Source of the DNA: UBA1731 sp963653155
GTDB taxonomy: Bacteria > Verrucomicrobiota > Kiritimatiellia > RFP12 > UBA1067
Assembly (NCBI GenBank): GCA_963653155.1
Contig: CAVJWR010000049.1
Location: 1-22,698, forward strand
Reading direction: 5' to 3'
Length of the DNA: 22,698 nt
Within the stretch, counting starts at the first letter, position 1. Each line of letters opens with the position of its first letter. This document shows positions 7,151-15,273 of the stretch, piece after piece. The position numbers and the translations under genes are program-made. Below the pieces are notes generated by a model. That model was not told the DNA's origin. It made no database searches and saw only the letters and a program-made list of their open reading frames with translations.

Positions 7151-7179
7151 AGGCGCCGCACCCCTCGGCAACGGATATG

Positions 7180-8982
7180 TCACATATTGCCGATCACGGC
7201 CTTTATGCGACGGACACCTGCGGACGAAGACTGCTCCTTCAGTATCTTGAAGCTGCCAAGCTCACTGGTGTTCTTCACGTGCGGACCGCAGCAGATCTCC
7301 TTGGAGATGTCGCCGATCGTGTAGAGCGTCACCTGATCACCGTACTTCGAGCCGAAGAGCGCCATGGCACCCTCTGCCTTGGCCTCTTCCACGGTAGTGG
7401 TCTTTTTCGTCACGTCTATGCCCTGTTGGATCCATTCGTTCACAAGCTTTTCGACTTCGGCGATCTGCTCGTCGGTCATCTTCTCTGGCCACGTGAAGTC
7501 AAAGCGCAGACGTTCCGCAGTGATGTTCGAACCCTTCTGGTTCGCGGTCGGCCCAAGCACCTTGTGGAGCGCGGCATGGAGGAGGTGCGTCGCGGTGTGC
7601 ATCCGCGTCACCACCTCAGAATTGTCCTGAAGCCCCGCCTTGAACGAACCGGCGGATGTCGTGCGTGAAAGCTCCTGATGCTTGCGGTTCGCCTCCTCGA
7701 AGCCCGCGACATCTACCTGAAGCCCCTGCTCCTTCGCCAGCTCAAGCGTCATCTCCAGCGGATAGCCGAACGTATCATACAGCTTGAAGGCGGTCTTGCC
7801 GGATATCTGCGTTTGCCCGTGCAGCTTTAGCTGCTCCGCGACCTTCGCGAACATCGCCGCGCCCTTGTCGAGGGTCTGGTTGAAGCGGTTTTCCTCCGCC
7901 TCAAGATCAAGCTTGCAGTTCGCGAGGTTTTCGGCAAGTTCGGGATAGACGTGCTTGTACTTTTCACAGATCGTCTCGGCGAGCTTGACCGTAAAGCCGG
8001 GGGCGATGCCGAGGAACCGGCTGTAACGCACGGCACGGCGAATCAGCCGGCGCAGCACGTAGTTCGCCCCGATGTTGCCGGGCTTTACCCCTCCCTTTGG
8101 ATCGCAGAGGATGAACGTCGCCGTGCGCATGTGATCCGCAATGATGCGGCGAGACCGCGTTCTCAGCTCCGCGTCTTCCGGCACGATGGTGGAAAGCTCG
8201 TCTATCTTCGCCATGATCGGCGCGAAGATCTCGGTGTCGAACACGGTCGGCAATCCCGACAGCATGCACACCGTGCGCTCAACGCCCATTCCGGTATCGA
8301 CATTGTGCCGCCCAAGCGGCTCGAACTTGCCCTCGGCGTTCTTGTTGTACTGCATGAACACGTTGTTCCAGATCTCTATGTACTTGCCGCAGTGGCATCC
8401 CGGACGGCAATCTGGGCCACACTTCTCCTTGCCGGTATCGATGAACATCTCGGTATCCGGTCCGCACGGACCCGTGGTTCCGGCAGGGCCCCACCAGTTG
8501 TCTTCGCGGGGGAGCGGGAATATGTGGTCATCAGGAAGCCCCTGCTTCTTCCAGAGGCCTATCGCCTCGTCGTCACGCGGGATCCCGTCCTCGCCGGCGA
8601 ACACCGTGACGTAGAGATCCTTCGGGTCGAAGCCAAGCTTCGTGGTAAGGAACTCAAAGCTCCACGCTATGGCCTCCGGCTTGAAGTAGTCGTTCAGGGA
8701 CCAGTTGCCGAGCATTTCGAAGAAGGTCAGGTGGGCACTGTCGCCTACCGCATCTATGTCGCCAGTGCGGACGCACTTCTGCACATCCGTAAGGCGCGTG
8801 CCGGCCGGATGCGGCATCTGCCCCATGAGATAAGGCACGAGCGGATGCATGCCGGCCGTCGTGAACAGTACGGTCGGGTCATTTTCGGGAATCACCGACG
8901 CACCGGGTATGCGCACATGCCCCTTCGACTCAAAGAATGATAGATATGCCTCTCTCAGTTCGTCTGCGGTAAGCTTATTCAT
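7180..8982 (-). CDS. alaS: alanine--tRNA ligase, short form lacking the C-Ala domain
   Basis: Class II synthetase that charges tRNA-Ala. The aminoacylation core (residues 1 to about 330) includes FTTAGMHPLVPYLMG, DVQKCVRTGDID and THLTFFEMLGNWS-type text, plus a Cys-rich insertion (CGPDCRPGCHC) before the conserved YIEIWNNVFMQY. The editing domain has HTATH (462-466) and a Cys-Cys-Gly-Pro-His motif near residue 564, so mischarged Ser/Gly-tRNA can probably still be cleared. The protein ends at residue 600, straight after SSAGVRRIKAVIG, where a typical 870-residue AlaRS continues into the C-Ala/DHHA1 domain. The lpxB reading begins at the stop, so there is no room for a frameshifted remainder. 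AAAGG lies shortly before the ATG, and an extended -10 promoter precedes it. Confidence 0.97.
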   Translation of the reverse strand: MNKLTADELREAYLSFFESKGHVRIPGASVIPENDPTVLFTTAGMHPLVPYLMGQMPHPAGTRLTDVQKCVRTGDIDAVGDSAHLTFFEMLGNWSLNDYFKPEAIAWSFEFLTTKLGFDPKDLYVTVFAGEDGIPRDDEAIGLWKKQGLPDDHIFPLPREDNWWGPAGTTGPCGPDTEMFIDTGKEKCGPDCRPGCHCGKYIEIWNNVFMQYNKNAEGKFEPLGRHNVDTGMGVERTVCMLSGLPTVFDTEIFAPIMAKIDELSTIVPEDAELRTRSRRIIADHMRTATFILCDPKGGVKPGNIGANYVLRRLIRRAVRYSRFLGIAPGFTVKLAETICEKYKHVYPELAENLANCKLDLEAEENRFNQTLDKGAAMFAKVAEQLKLHGQTQISGKTAFKLYDTFGYPLEMTLELAKEQGLQVDVAGFEEANRKHQELSRTTSAGSFKAGLQDNSEVVTRMHTATHLLHAALHKVLGPTANQKGSNITAERLRFDFTWPEKMTDEQIAEVEKLVNEWIQQGIDVTKKTTTVEEAKAEGAMALFGSKYGDQVTLYTIGDISKEICCGPHVKNTSELGSFKILKEQSSSAGVRRIKAVIGNM

Positions 8983-9010
8983 AATTTGCCTTTCAAATCA
9001 AGAGTCTGCT

Positions 9011-9016
9011 ATTATA
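9011..9016 (-). promoter_or_regulatory. extended -10 promoter of alaS-lpxB
   Basis: TATAAT on the minus strand preceded directly by TGG (extended -10), giving the same GTGGTATAAT string as the trp promoter. No good -35 is seen at 17 bp (CGTCTT). Predicted 5' leader is about 22 nt. Confidence 0.6.
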
Positions 9017-9152
9017 CCACATGGCTCAACGCCAAGACGTAATCACGGGCCATAAATCCGACAAATGGGAGGTCGCGTGTCCTCACGCGCCGCAATTATG
9101 GTACACTTCGCAACGTCTATTGGACGGCAAAGGATAGGACACGAGAGAAAAA

Positions 9153-9818
9153 ATGAACGTCAATATCGAAGAATCCTGGAAACAGGTGCTGGCGGACGAA
9201 TTCAACTGCATCTACTTCGCACGGCTTGCGGCATTCGTAAAGTCCGCATACGCAAGTGGCATAGTATACCCGCCGGGCAAATACATCTTCGAGGCGTTCA
9301 ACCGTACGCCATTCGAAAAGGTAAAGGTGGTGATCCTGGGCCAAGATCCCTACCACGAGCCGAATCAGGCCCACGGCCTCTCCTTCTCGGTAAGGAAGGG
9401 CGTACAGGTACCGCCATCGCTCGTGAACATCTACAAGGAGCTTGAGGACGAATACGGCACATCATTCCACGACCGCGACGGCGACCTCTCGCACTGGGCA
9501 GACCAGGGCGTGCTTCTTCTGAATGCGACGCTCACGGTATCTGCCGGGAATGCGGGTTCCCATCAGGGGAAGGGATGGGAAATGTTCACCGATGCCGTCG
9601 TGGCGAAGCTTGCAGAGAAGCGCGAACACCTCGTGTTTCTCCTTTGGGGCAGCTACGCGAGACGCAAAGGAGCCTTCATCAACAGGCAACGGCATCTCGT
9701 GCTTGAGGCTCCGCACCCGTCCCCGCTTTCGGCGCACAGGGGATTCTTCGGGTGCGGACACTTCAAGAAAGCGAACGAGTACCTGTCAGCCAACGGCCTG
9801 TCGCCCATCGTCTGGTAG
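9153..9818 (+). CDS. ung: uracil-DNA glycosylase, family 1
   Basis: Base-excision repair enzyme that removes uracil from DNA. The 221-residue protein has the family 1 water-activating motif GQDPYH (63-68, catalytic Asp65), the uracil-contacting LLLNATLTV, and the DNA-intercalation loop HPSPLS (188-193) followed by AHRGFFG. It is the only plus-strand protein gene in the window. It is transcribed divergently from alaS; the intergenic region offers a weak extended -10 (TGG-TACACT, 9102-9107). The ribosome site is weak (GAGAGA shortly before the ATG). Its last 33 bases overlap the 3' end of trpD on the opposite strand, with no terminator visible between the convergent genes. Confidence 0.97.
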   Translation: MNVNIEESWKQVLADEFNCIYFARLAAFVKSAYASGIVYPPGKYIFEAFNRTPFEKVKVVILGQDPYHEPNQAHGLSFSVRKGVQVPPSLVNIYKELEDEYGTSFHDRDGDLSHWADQGVLLLNATLTVSAGNAGSHQGKGWEMFTDAVVAKLAEKREHLVFLLWGSYARRKGAFINRQRHLVLEAPHPSPLSAHRGFFGCGHFKKANEYLSANGLSPIVW

Positions 9819-10823
9819 CCGCCCGACCAGGGAACGCAGCTTGGAGAGTGCCCTTCCCGAATCGATGGACTCGTACGCGAGCCCAAGACCCTCTTCGATT
9901 GTGCAGACCTTCCCTCCAGCCAGGATCGCCGCCGCCGCATTGAGCGACGCGGCATCGCGGTAGGCGCCCCGTTCCCTGCCGGTCAGGACATCCAGCGTGA
10001 TCTGCGCATTCGCCTTTGGATCTCCTCCCGCAATTGCGGATATAGGCCGCACCTTGCCGAATAGGCGCACTGGGTCTATCTCGTAGTTGCGGACAATGCC
10101 GTTCTCCGAAAGTTCGGCGACTCTCGACACTCCCGATATCCCCAGTTCGTCCAGTCCTCCGGGGCCGCAAAAGACCACGGCCTTCTCCACCCCAAGCGAC
10201 TTTAGCGCATTTACGTACAGCTCCATTACCTCCGGCGAATATACGCCAAGCGCATACCGCCTTACGCCTGCCGGGTTTGACAGCGGTCCCACGAGGTTGA
10301 AAATCGTCCTGAACGGCAATGCGCGGCGCACGGGAGCGGCATGCCGCATCGCCGGATGGCATTTGTTCGCGAAGAGGAATCCGATGCCGTTCTCGCGAAC
10401 CGACCGCTCAATCTCGTCTATCGGCTTCTGGAGATCGTAGCCAAGTGCCGCAAGGCAATCCGCCGATCCGCTTTTGGACGTAGATGCCCTATTACCGTGC
10501 TTTGCGATCGTTACGCCTGCGCCAGCCGCTATGATCGCCGCTGTCGTAGAGACGTTGAACGTTCCGAAGCCGTCGCCGCCAGTGCCGACTATGTCCACGG
10601 CATCCTTCAGCACATCTACGCGTACGCAAGCATTGCGCATTGCCTTGGTGGCGCCCACAACCTCTGCCGCCGTTGGCCCGTTCATCTGCATGCCGGTAAG
10701 GAGCGCGGCGAGGACGGCCTCACTGGCGACTTCGCCCCTCATGATCTCACCGAAAACGCAAATGGCCTCGTCTTCCGTGAGATGCCCGCCGGCCTGAACC
10801 TTTCTGAGCGATTCGATTATCAT
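9786..10823 (-). CDS. trpD: anthranilate phosphoribosyltransferase
   Basis: Second step of tryptophan synthesis: transfers phosphoribose from PRPP to anthranilate. The 345 residues include the PRPP-binding GTGGDGFGTFNVST (80-93), KHGNRASTSKSGSAD (108-122) and NLVGPLSNPAG, all family hallmarks. The ATG overlaps the trpG stop (ATGA, 10820-10823), indicating translational coupling. It is the last gene of this trp operon; trpC, trpF, trpB and trpA are not downstream, because the next gene is ung on the opposite strand, so the rest of the pathway is encoded elsewhere. Its 3' end overlaps ung by 33 bp. Expression should follow the trpL attenuator upstream of trpE. Confidence 0.97.
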   Translation of the reverse strand: MIIESLRKVQAGGHLTEDEAICVFGEIMRGEVASEAVLAALLTGMQMNGPTAAEVVGATKAMRNACVRVDVLKDAVDIVGTGGDGFGTFNVSTTAAIIAAGAGVTIAKHGNRASTSKSGSADCLAALGYDLQKPIDEIERSVRENGIGFLFANKCHPAMRHAAPVRRALPFRTIFNLVGPLSNPAGVRRYALGVYSPEVMELYVNALKSLGVEKAVVFCGPGGLDELGISGVSRVAELSENGIVRNYEIDPVRLFGKVRPISAIAGGDPKANAQITLDVLTGRERGAYRDAASLNAAAAILAGGKVCTIEEGLGLAYESIDSGRALSKLRSLVGRLPDDGRQAVG

Positions 10824-11401
10824 TGACGCACCTTCCCTACCATTTCAATGAAGTTCCTCATCTGGCGCTCGCCTTCGGGAGTGCCTATGGATTCGGGGTG
10901 GTACTGCACGGACTCTATCGGCATCGTCTTGTGCCTCAGCCCCATGATCTCCCCGTCATCCGACTCTGCCGAAACCTCAAGGCACTCTGGCAGGGTTTCG
11001 CGATCCACGGCAAGCGAGTGATACCGCATTGCCGCGAATCCCTGAGGCAATCCCGCGAATATGCCGCGCCCGTCATGGCTGATCGGACTCGTCTTCCCGT
11101 GCATGAGGCGCTTGGCATGCACTATCTTGCCGCCAAACGCCTGCGCGATGGACTGGTGCCCAAGGCATATCCCCAGCATGGGCACGACCCCAGCGAAAGC
11201 CTTTACCGCCTCAAGCGTGATTCCCGCCGAATCTGGATTGCCCGGCCCCGGGGAAAGCACAATCGCCGCCGGGGCAAGCGCACGTATGCCCTCCACGTCT
11301 ATCTTGTCGTTGCGGACAACCTGCATATCCGCTCCAAGCCCTCGAAACGCCTGCACAAGGTTGTACGTGAACGAGTCGTAATTGTCTATCATCAGTATCA
11401 T
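10820..11401 (-). CDS. trpG: anthranilate synthase component II (glutamine amidotransferase)
   Basis: Class I glutamine amidotransferase that supplies ammonia to TrpE. The 193-residue protein has the catalytic triad: Cys79 in GICLGHQ, and His168 and Glu170 in VQYHPES; the oxyanion strand is SPGPGNP (50-56). A single domain of normal length. AGGAG sits seven bases before the ATG, 26 bp after trpE. The same family serves PabB in folate synthesis, and an organism with a single copy may use it for both, but its position between trpE and trpD makes TrpG the main role. Confidence 0.95.
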   Translation of the reverse strand: MILMIDNYDSFTYNLVQAFRGLGADMQVVRNDKIDVEGIRALAPAAIVLSPGPGNPDSAGITLEAVKAFAGVVPMLGICLGHQSIAQAFGGKIVHAKRLMHGKTSPISHDGRGIFAGLPQGFAAMRYHSLAVDRETLPECLEVSAESDDGEIMGLRHKTMPIESVQYHPESIGTPEGERQMRNFIEMVGKVRQ

Positions 11402-11427
11402 CGCATTTCTCCTGTCTGCACGATGGG

Positions 11428-12888
11428 CTACAGCGTCTCGGCGAAATCCACCGCCTCAAACACCGCCATCGACTTGTTGATCGTCTCCTGGTATTCCTTG
11501 CGCGGATCGGAATCCGCCACAATCCCTGCGCCGGCGCGCATCGTTACCGAACGGCCGCATTTGACGAGCGTACGGATCACTATCGCGAAATCCATGTCCC
11601 CGGTATTGCTGAAGTATCCGGCCGCGCCGCCATATATGCCGCGCGGCGACTTCTCATACTTGGCTATGAGTTCCATCGCGCGTATCTTTGGCGCCCCGGT
11701 CAGTGTACCCGCAGGGAACGCAGCCCTCAAAAGGTCGAATCCGTCCTTGCCCTCGGCAAGCGTCCCTTCCACCTCCGAGACCAGATGCATCACGTGCGAA
11801 TACCGCTCGATGTGCGCGAACGACGAAACCTTTACGCTGCCGGTCTCGGATACGCGGCCAAGGTCGTTGCGGCCAAGGTCAACGAGCATCACGTGTTCCG
11901 CGTTCTCCTTTGCGTCCGAAACGAGATCGCGCTCGTTCGCTGCATCCGCATCTGGCGTCGCGCCGCGAGGTCGCGTTCCGGCGATCGGGCACGTCGTGCA
12001 TCTGCGTCCCTCAAGCTTCACCAGCTCCTCAGGCGACGATCCGATGAGGGTATGGTCGCCAACCTTCATGTAGATGTTGTATGGTGACGGATTCACCATG
12101 CGGAGCGCACGGTACAGCGAGACGGAATCGGCATCTGTCTCCTTCGTGAACTTCTGCGACGGAACGATCTGTATGCATTCCCCGTTGAGGATATCCTGCT
12201 TGCACTTTTTCACGATATCCGCGAACTCTTCCGCAGACATCTCCGGACTGAATGCTGATTTTGTCCGTTGCATCCTCTGGCGAGGCATGGTGCGCTCACG
12301 GAGAAACAGCCTCGCATACACCTCATCTATGCGTTCCCGTCCGCGCCTGTATGCGTCCGGCTCGCTGGAATCCATGCACACTATCACCATAACGGTGCGA
12401 CGCAGGTTGTCGAAGACGAGCACGGTATCCGTGAGCATGAATGCCGCAGACGGAGTGCCCGCCTCCGGCGTAAGCCGTACGCGAGGCTCAAAGGTGCTGA
12501 CATAGTCGTATGCGAGATAGCCTATCGCACCGCCCTGCAACGGTGGCAGTGCCGGATCGGCACGGAAATCGCGCGAGCCGAGAATCCTGCGGAGCGCCAG
12601 AAGCACATCTTCGTCGGGAAGGATTTCCGTGCCTCCCCCTGCCTTACGCGAGAACACCGCGCCATCCTTGGCGAACACGGTCTCCACGGGATCTACGCCA
12701 AGAAACGAATATCTCGATCCCGCCCCACATCCTGCGACACTCTCCAGCAGAAAGGCGTCCCTGTCGCCAATCCGCGCAAGCACGGATACCGGCGTATCCA
12801 TGTCCGCAAGATATTCGCGATACACCGGAACTATGCCGCCGTTTGCGGCCCGTTCCGAAAATTCCTTCTCCGTAAGTTCCTTCAGCAT
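11428..12888 (-). CDS. trpE: anthranilate synthase component I
   Basis: Chorismate-utilising enzyme that forms anthranilate with TrpG, the first committed step to tryptophan. The 486 residues show the N-terminal feedback-site pattern LLES followed by GSRYSFLG (Trp-binding region in TrpE), then the chorismate-binding domain with IGSSPEELVKLEG, PIAGTRPRG, DLGRNDLGRVS, and FPAGTLTGAPKIRAMELI. The presence of LLES favours TrpE over PabB. The ATG has AGGAG upstream with a seven-base spacer. A leader peptide gene and an attenuator terminator (12953-13101) precede it, so it is regulated by Trp-tRNA availability. Confidence 0.97.
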   Translation of the reverse strand: MLKELTEKEFSERAANGGIVPVYREYLADMDTPVSVLARIGDRDAFLLESVAGCGAGSRYSFLGVDPVETVFAKDGAVFSRKAGGGTEILPDEDVLLALRRILGSRDFRADPALPPLQGGAIGYLAYDYVSTFEPRVRLTPEAGTPSAAFMLTDTVLVFDNLRRTVMVIVCMDSSEPDAYRRGRERIDEVYARLFLRERTMPRQRMQRTKSAFSPEMSAEEFADIVKKCKQDILNGECIQIVPSQKFTKETDADSVSLYRALRMVNPSPYNIYMKVGDHTLIGSSPEELVKLEGRRCTTCPIAGTRPRGATPDADAANERDLVSDAKENAEHVMLVDLGRNDLGRVSETGSVKVSSFAHIERYSHVMHLVSEVEGTLAEGKDGFDLLRAAFPAGTLTGAPKIRAMELIAKYEKSPRGIYGGAAGYFSNTGDMDFAIVIRTLVKCGRSVTMRAGAGIVADSDPRKEYQETINKSMAVFEAVDFAETL

Positions 12889-12952
12889 CTCATTGCTCCT
12901 ATTTGATGTTTGACTAATCTGTTGTTTGATTCACTATGCGCAATCGCGATCA

Positions 12953-12990
12953 GAAAACGAAAACGGCCTCGCTCGACTGAAGCGGGGCCG
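12953..12990 (-). terminator. trp attenuator (intrinsic terminator)
   Basis: On the minus strand, CGGCC-C-CGCTT pairs with GAGCG-A-GGCCG (12964-12990): ten base pairs including one G-U, one C-A mismatch, and a five-base loop. It is followed by TTTTCGTTTT. It lies between the leader peptide and trpE and so acts as an attenuator. Upstream pairings that could compete include an 8-bp hairpin just after the Trp codons (13047-13066, loop TTAC) and GTGTGC with GCACAC. The exact antiterminator was not resolved by eye. Confidence 0.8.
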
Positions 12991-13020
12991 CATATCGGAT
13001 AATGTGTGCCTTATTTCAGG

Positions 13021-13101
13021 TCACCAGTTCCGAGCGCACACGCACGCTCCGGTCGTAAGACCGAAGTTGCGCCACCACCAGAACTGAAATGCACCGTTCA
13101 T
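13021..13101 (-). CDS. trpL: trp operon leader peptide
   Basis: A 26-codon open reading frame beginning MNGAFQFWWWRN and ending with a fourth Trp just before TGA. Codons 8-10 are three consecutive TGG, and 4 of 26 residues are Trp, far above background. It starts about 24 nt downstream of the predicted transcription start and ends 31 bp before the terminator hairpin. It is the ribosome-stalling sensor of transcription attenuation: low Trp-tRNA should hold the ribosome on the WWW codons, disrupt the hairpin at 13047-13066 and favour read-through into trpE. It is too short for routine gene calling. The ribosome site is weak (GAAAG). Confidence 0.88.
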   Translation of the reverse strand: MNGAFQFWWWRNFGLTTGACVCARNW

Positions 13102-13130
13102 GACACTTTCATTCGTAAAAAACAGGCGGA

Positions 13131-13160
13131 ATTATACCACAGTCGCACCACTCGATTCAA
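13131..13160 (-). promoter_or_regulatory. trp operon promoter
   Basis: On the minus strand, TTGAAT (13155-13160), an 18-bp spacer, then TATAAT (13131-13136), with TGG directly before the -10. No clear TrpR-type palindrome is seen over it, consistent with control by attenuation. Confidence 0.72.
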
Positions 13161-13188
13161 GAGGGTACGTGAAAGTGGCATCAGGAAA

Positions 13189-13665
13189 TCACCACCAGCG
13201 CCAGTTTTCCGGAAACAACCTTACGTTCATTATGTGGTCAACATAAGGCGCAACGCCATCTTCCGCGCCATAAACCTCCATCACGTCAAACCGGAAGTTG
13301 CCGTGCCAACGTTTGCGCATCAGCCAATTCGCGCTCGCCCTAAGCAGATTGCGCTTCTTGCGGCGGTCGATGCCCCAAAGGCGTCCGGCAAAATCGGAGC
13401 GAGACTTGTGCGTCTTCACCTCAACGAACACCACGCTGCGTTCGCGAGGGTCAAAGGCGACTATGTCAAGCTCGCACCTCCTGTCCTTTCTGCATGGCCG
13501 CACGTTCCGTCCGATGATGCGCCACCCCAACCCGATGAGATGCCGAACGGATACATCCTCTCCCCACCGTCCACGGGCCACGCTCACGTTCACGGTCCCT
13601 GAACGGTCGTGCATTCCCTCCGCACAGCCCATCAGCCCCCTAAGCAATCTAAGCATCTTCCCCAT
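13189..13665 (-). CDS. YraN/UPF0102 family nuclease-fold protein
   Basis: A 158-residue member of the UPF0102/YraN family, which has a restriction-endonuclease-like fold and is often linked to DprA/ComM and DNA processing; its biochemical role is not settled. The core starts at GRWGEDVSVRHLIGLGWRIIGRNVR. The presumed metal-binding residues are the Glu and Asp of CELDIVAFD and the EVK of VFVEVKTHKS; a basic RRKKRNLLRASANWL helix follows. The ATG at 13663-13665 has AGGGAG seven bases upstream and lies 13 bp after comEC, as the last gene of the six-gene operon. Upstream in-frame starts inside comEC would add an unrelated Arg/Gly-rich extension and are rejected. Confidence 0.88.
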   Translation of the reverse strand: MGKMLRLLRGLMGCAEGMHDRSGTVNVSVARGRWGEDVSVRHLIGLGWRIIGRNVRPCRKDRRCELDIVAFDPRERSVVFVEVKTHKSRSDFAGRLWGIDRRKKRNLLRASANWLMRKRWHGNFRFDVMEVYGAEDGVAPYVDHIMNVRLFPENWRWW

Positions 13666-13678
13666 CTCCACGCTCCCT

Positions 13679-15268
13679 TCAATGGCGTCCCCAATGCGCC
13701 ATCTGCATCCGCCCACGCGGACACAGGTTTCGTGCCACAACGGCAAAGAGCCCGATCCACGCAACATACCACACAATACAGTCGAGCCAACTCCACGGAT
13801 ACGTCTCAAACGATGCCCCCGGACACTTCGCAACGGTTTCCGACACCCATTCCATCATCCATGTGCAGCAGGCCGCAAGGTTGTTGAACAAGGCCCCTAT
13901 CGGCCTTGCCACCACTGATGCCGCAACCCCTATCGCGCTGAACAGCACCGACATCGTCGCGAGCGGCACCACGGCAACGTTTGCGACAAGGCCGCCCATG
14001 GATATCCTACCGAACACCCTGGCCGATATCGGCGTACTCGCTATCCACGATGCCAATGATACGCCCAGCATTCCCAGGATCCATGTGACGCGTCCCCGCC
14101 ATCGGCACAGCAATGCGCCGAGTCTGCCCTCCGCCCCAAGCGAACGTTCTTCTGCCGCCCACTCGAATACGCGGCAAAACGGCAAGGCAAATCTCGACGA
14201 CCAGCGTATCCAGAGAAGTATCCCAAGCATCACGGCAAATGAAAGTCCACAGCCGGCGTCAAACACCATCGTTGGCGAATACGCATACACGATGATGGCG
14301 GTCACACCCAAGGCAACAAGCGAATCCGGCTTGCGTCCGAAGAGCCGGGCGCCAAACCAGAGCGACATCATCAGCGCGGCCCGAATCGCGCTCGCCCTCG
14401 CTCCGGTGAGCATCACGTAAGCCGCAAGCAGCGGGATGCACAAGGCCGCCTGCATCGCCGGAGAAAGGCCGACCTTCTTCAAAAGCGCATTCAACGCCCC
14501 CGCTATGAGCATCACGTGCAAACCCGATATGGCGAATACGTGCATGGTCCCGGCAGCAGCGAACACGGCCCGTCTGTCTGGACCGATTCCGCCACGGCGT
14601 CCAAGAAGCATTGCCATGTTCGTCGATGCCAACTCATGGCTCCACCCAAGCCCCGCCTCCGCATATGTCGCCATTCGGTCGGAAGCCGTGCGATACGCAG
14701 CCGGCACCGCAAGGCCTGTCGCCGGCGCGATCCGTTTCATCTGATCCTCACTCAGCACCCACAGGGTACGGCACGAATATCGGCTCAGCGCACCCTGCCG
14801 CAACGATAGCCAACCGTGGCAGCGCCACCTCTCGCCCGCCTTTGGCACCTCGCCTCCCATGCCCATTCGGATGACGACGCGCACCGGGACGCCATCTATC
14901 GTGGAGCCGAATGTGACCAGCCTACCGTCTTTCGAACGCCGCTCACGACTCGATACCTTGCCCTCAACGTCAAGCTCGTAAGCCGGCGGACGTCCATCGG
15001 CAGAGGGCGAATGGGATCTTTCCTCAACATCCATGCGCCGCGTCTCGCATCGCCACGAAAGCGCAATCCCGACAAGCGCCGCAACAGGCCAACGCAGATA
15101 CTTCACATTCCAGCCAAGCCACATAAGCGTAAGCAATATCGTGCATAGACACGCCCATGGCCACATTCCCGCCAGACGATGCGACTCGAAGCCCAAGCCC
15201 TCGCCCACGACAAGCGCGAACGCGACGAATATCATCGACAGACCAGACACTCTTGCCCTGCATTCCAT
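13679..15268 (-). CDS. comEC: ComEC/Rec2-like DNA uptake channel, without metallo-beta-lactamase domain
   Basis: Multi-pass inner-membrane protein of the ComEC/Rec2 family, the channel that admits single-stranded DNA during natural transformation. N-terminal membrane segments are followed by a soluble OB-like (DUF4131) region (about residues 70-150), then the competence domain with HVFAISGLHVMLIAGAL and LTGARASAIRAALM, and several further membrane helices. At 529 residues it ends after the last helices; the C-terminal metallo-beta-lactamase nuclease domain present in long ComEC proteins is absent. I chose the ATG at 15266-15268 because GGAG lies nine bases upstream and it begins 5 bp after comM; a GTG at 15307 would overlap comM. 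Its place between comM and yraN supports a DNA-uptake role. Confidence 0.9.
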   Translation of the reverse strand: MECRARVSGLSMIFVAFALVVGEGLGFESHRLAGMWPWACLCTILLTLMWLGWNVKYLRWPVAALVGIALSWRCETRRMDVEERSHSPSADGRPPAYELDVEGKVSSRERRSKDGRLVTFGSTIDGVPVRVVIRMGMGGEVPKAGERWRCHGWLSLRQGALSRYSCRTLWVLSEDQMKRIAPATGLAVPAAYRTASDRMATYAEAGLGWSHELASTNMAMLLGRRGGIGPDRRAVFAAAGTMHVFAISGLHVMLIAGALNALLKKVGLSPAMQAALCIPLLAAYVMLTGARASAIRAALMMSLWFGARLFGRKPDSLVALGVTAIIVYAYSPTMVFDAGCGLSFAVMLGILLWIRWSSRFALPFCRVFEWAAEERSLGAEGRLGALLCRWRGRVTWILGMLGVSLASWIASTPISARVFGRISMGGLVANVAVVPLATMSVLFSAIGVAASVVARPIGALFNNLAACCTWMMEWVSETVAKCPGASFETYPWSWLDCIVWYVAWIGLFAVVARNLCPRGRMQMAHWGRH

Positions 15269-15273
15269 GTGGC

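Noticed and set aside
7951..8940. Plus-strand open frame of 329 codons opposite alaS
   Set aside because: Mirror frame of a conserved gene with GC-biased third positions; it has no domain and no ribosome site.
13006..13602. Plus-strand open frame of 198 codons over the trp leader and yraN
   Set aside because: Antisense to yraN and the trp leader, basic low-information composition, no ribosome site and no family resemblance.
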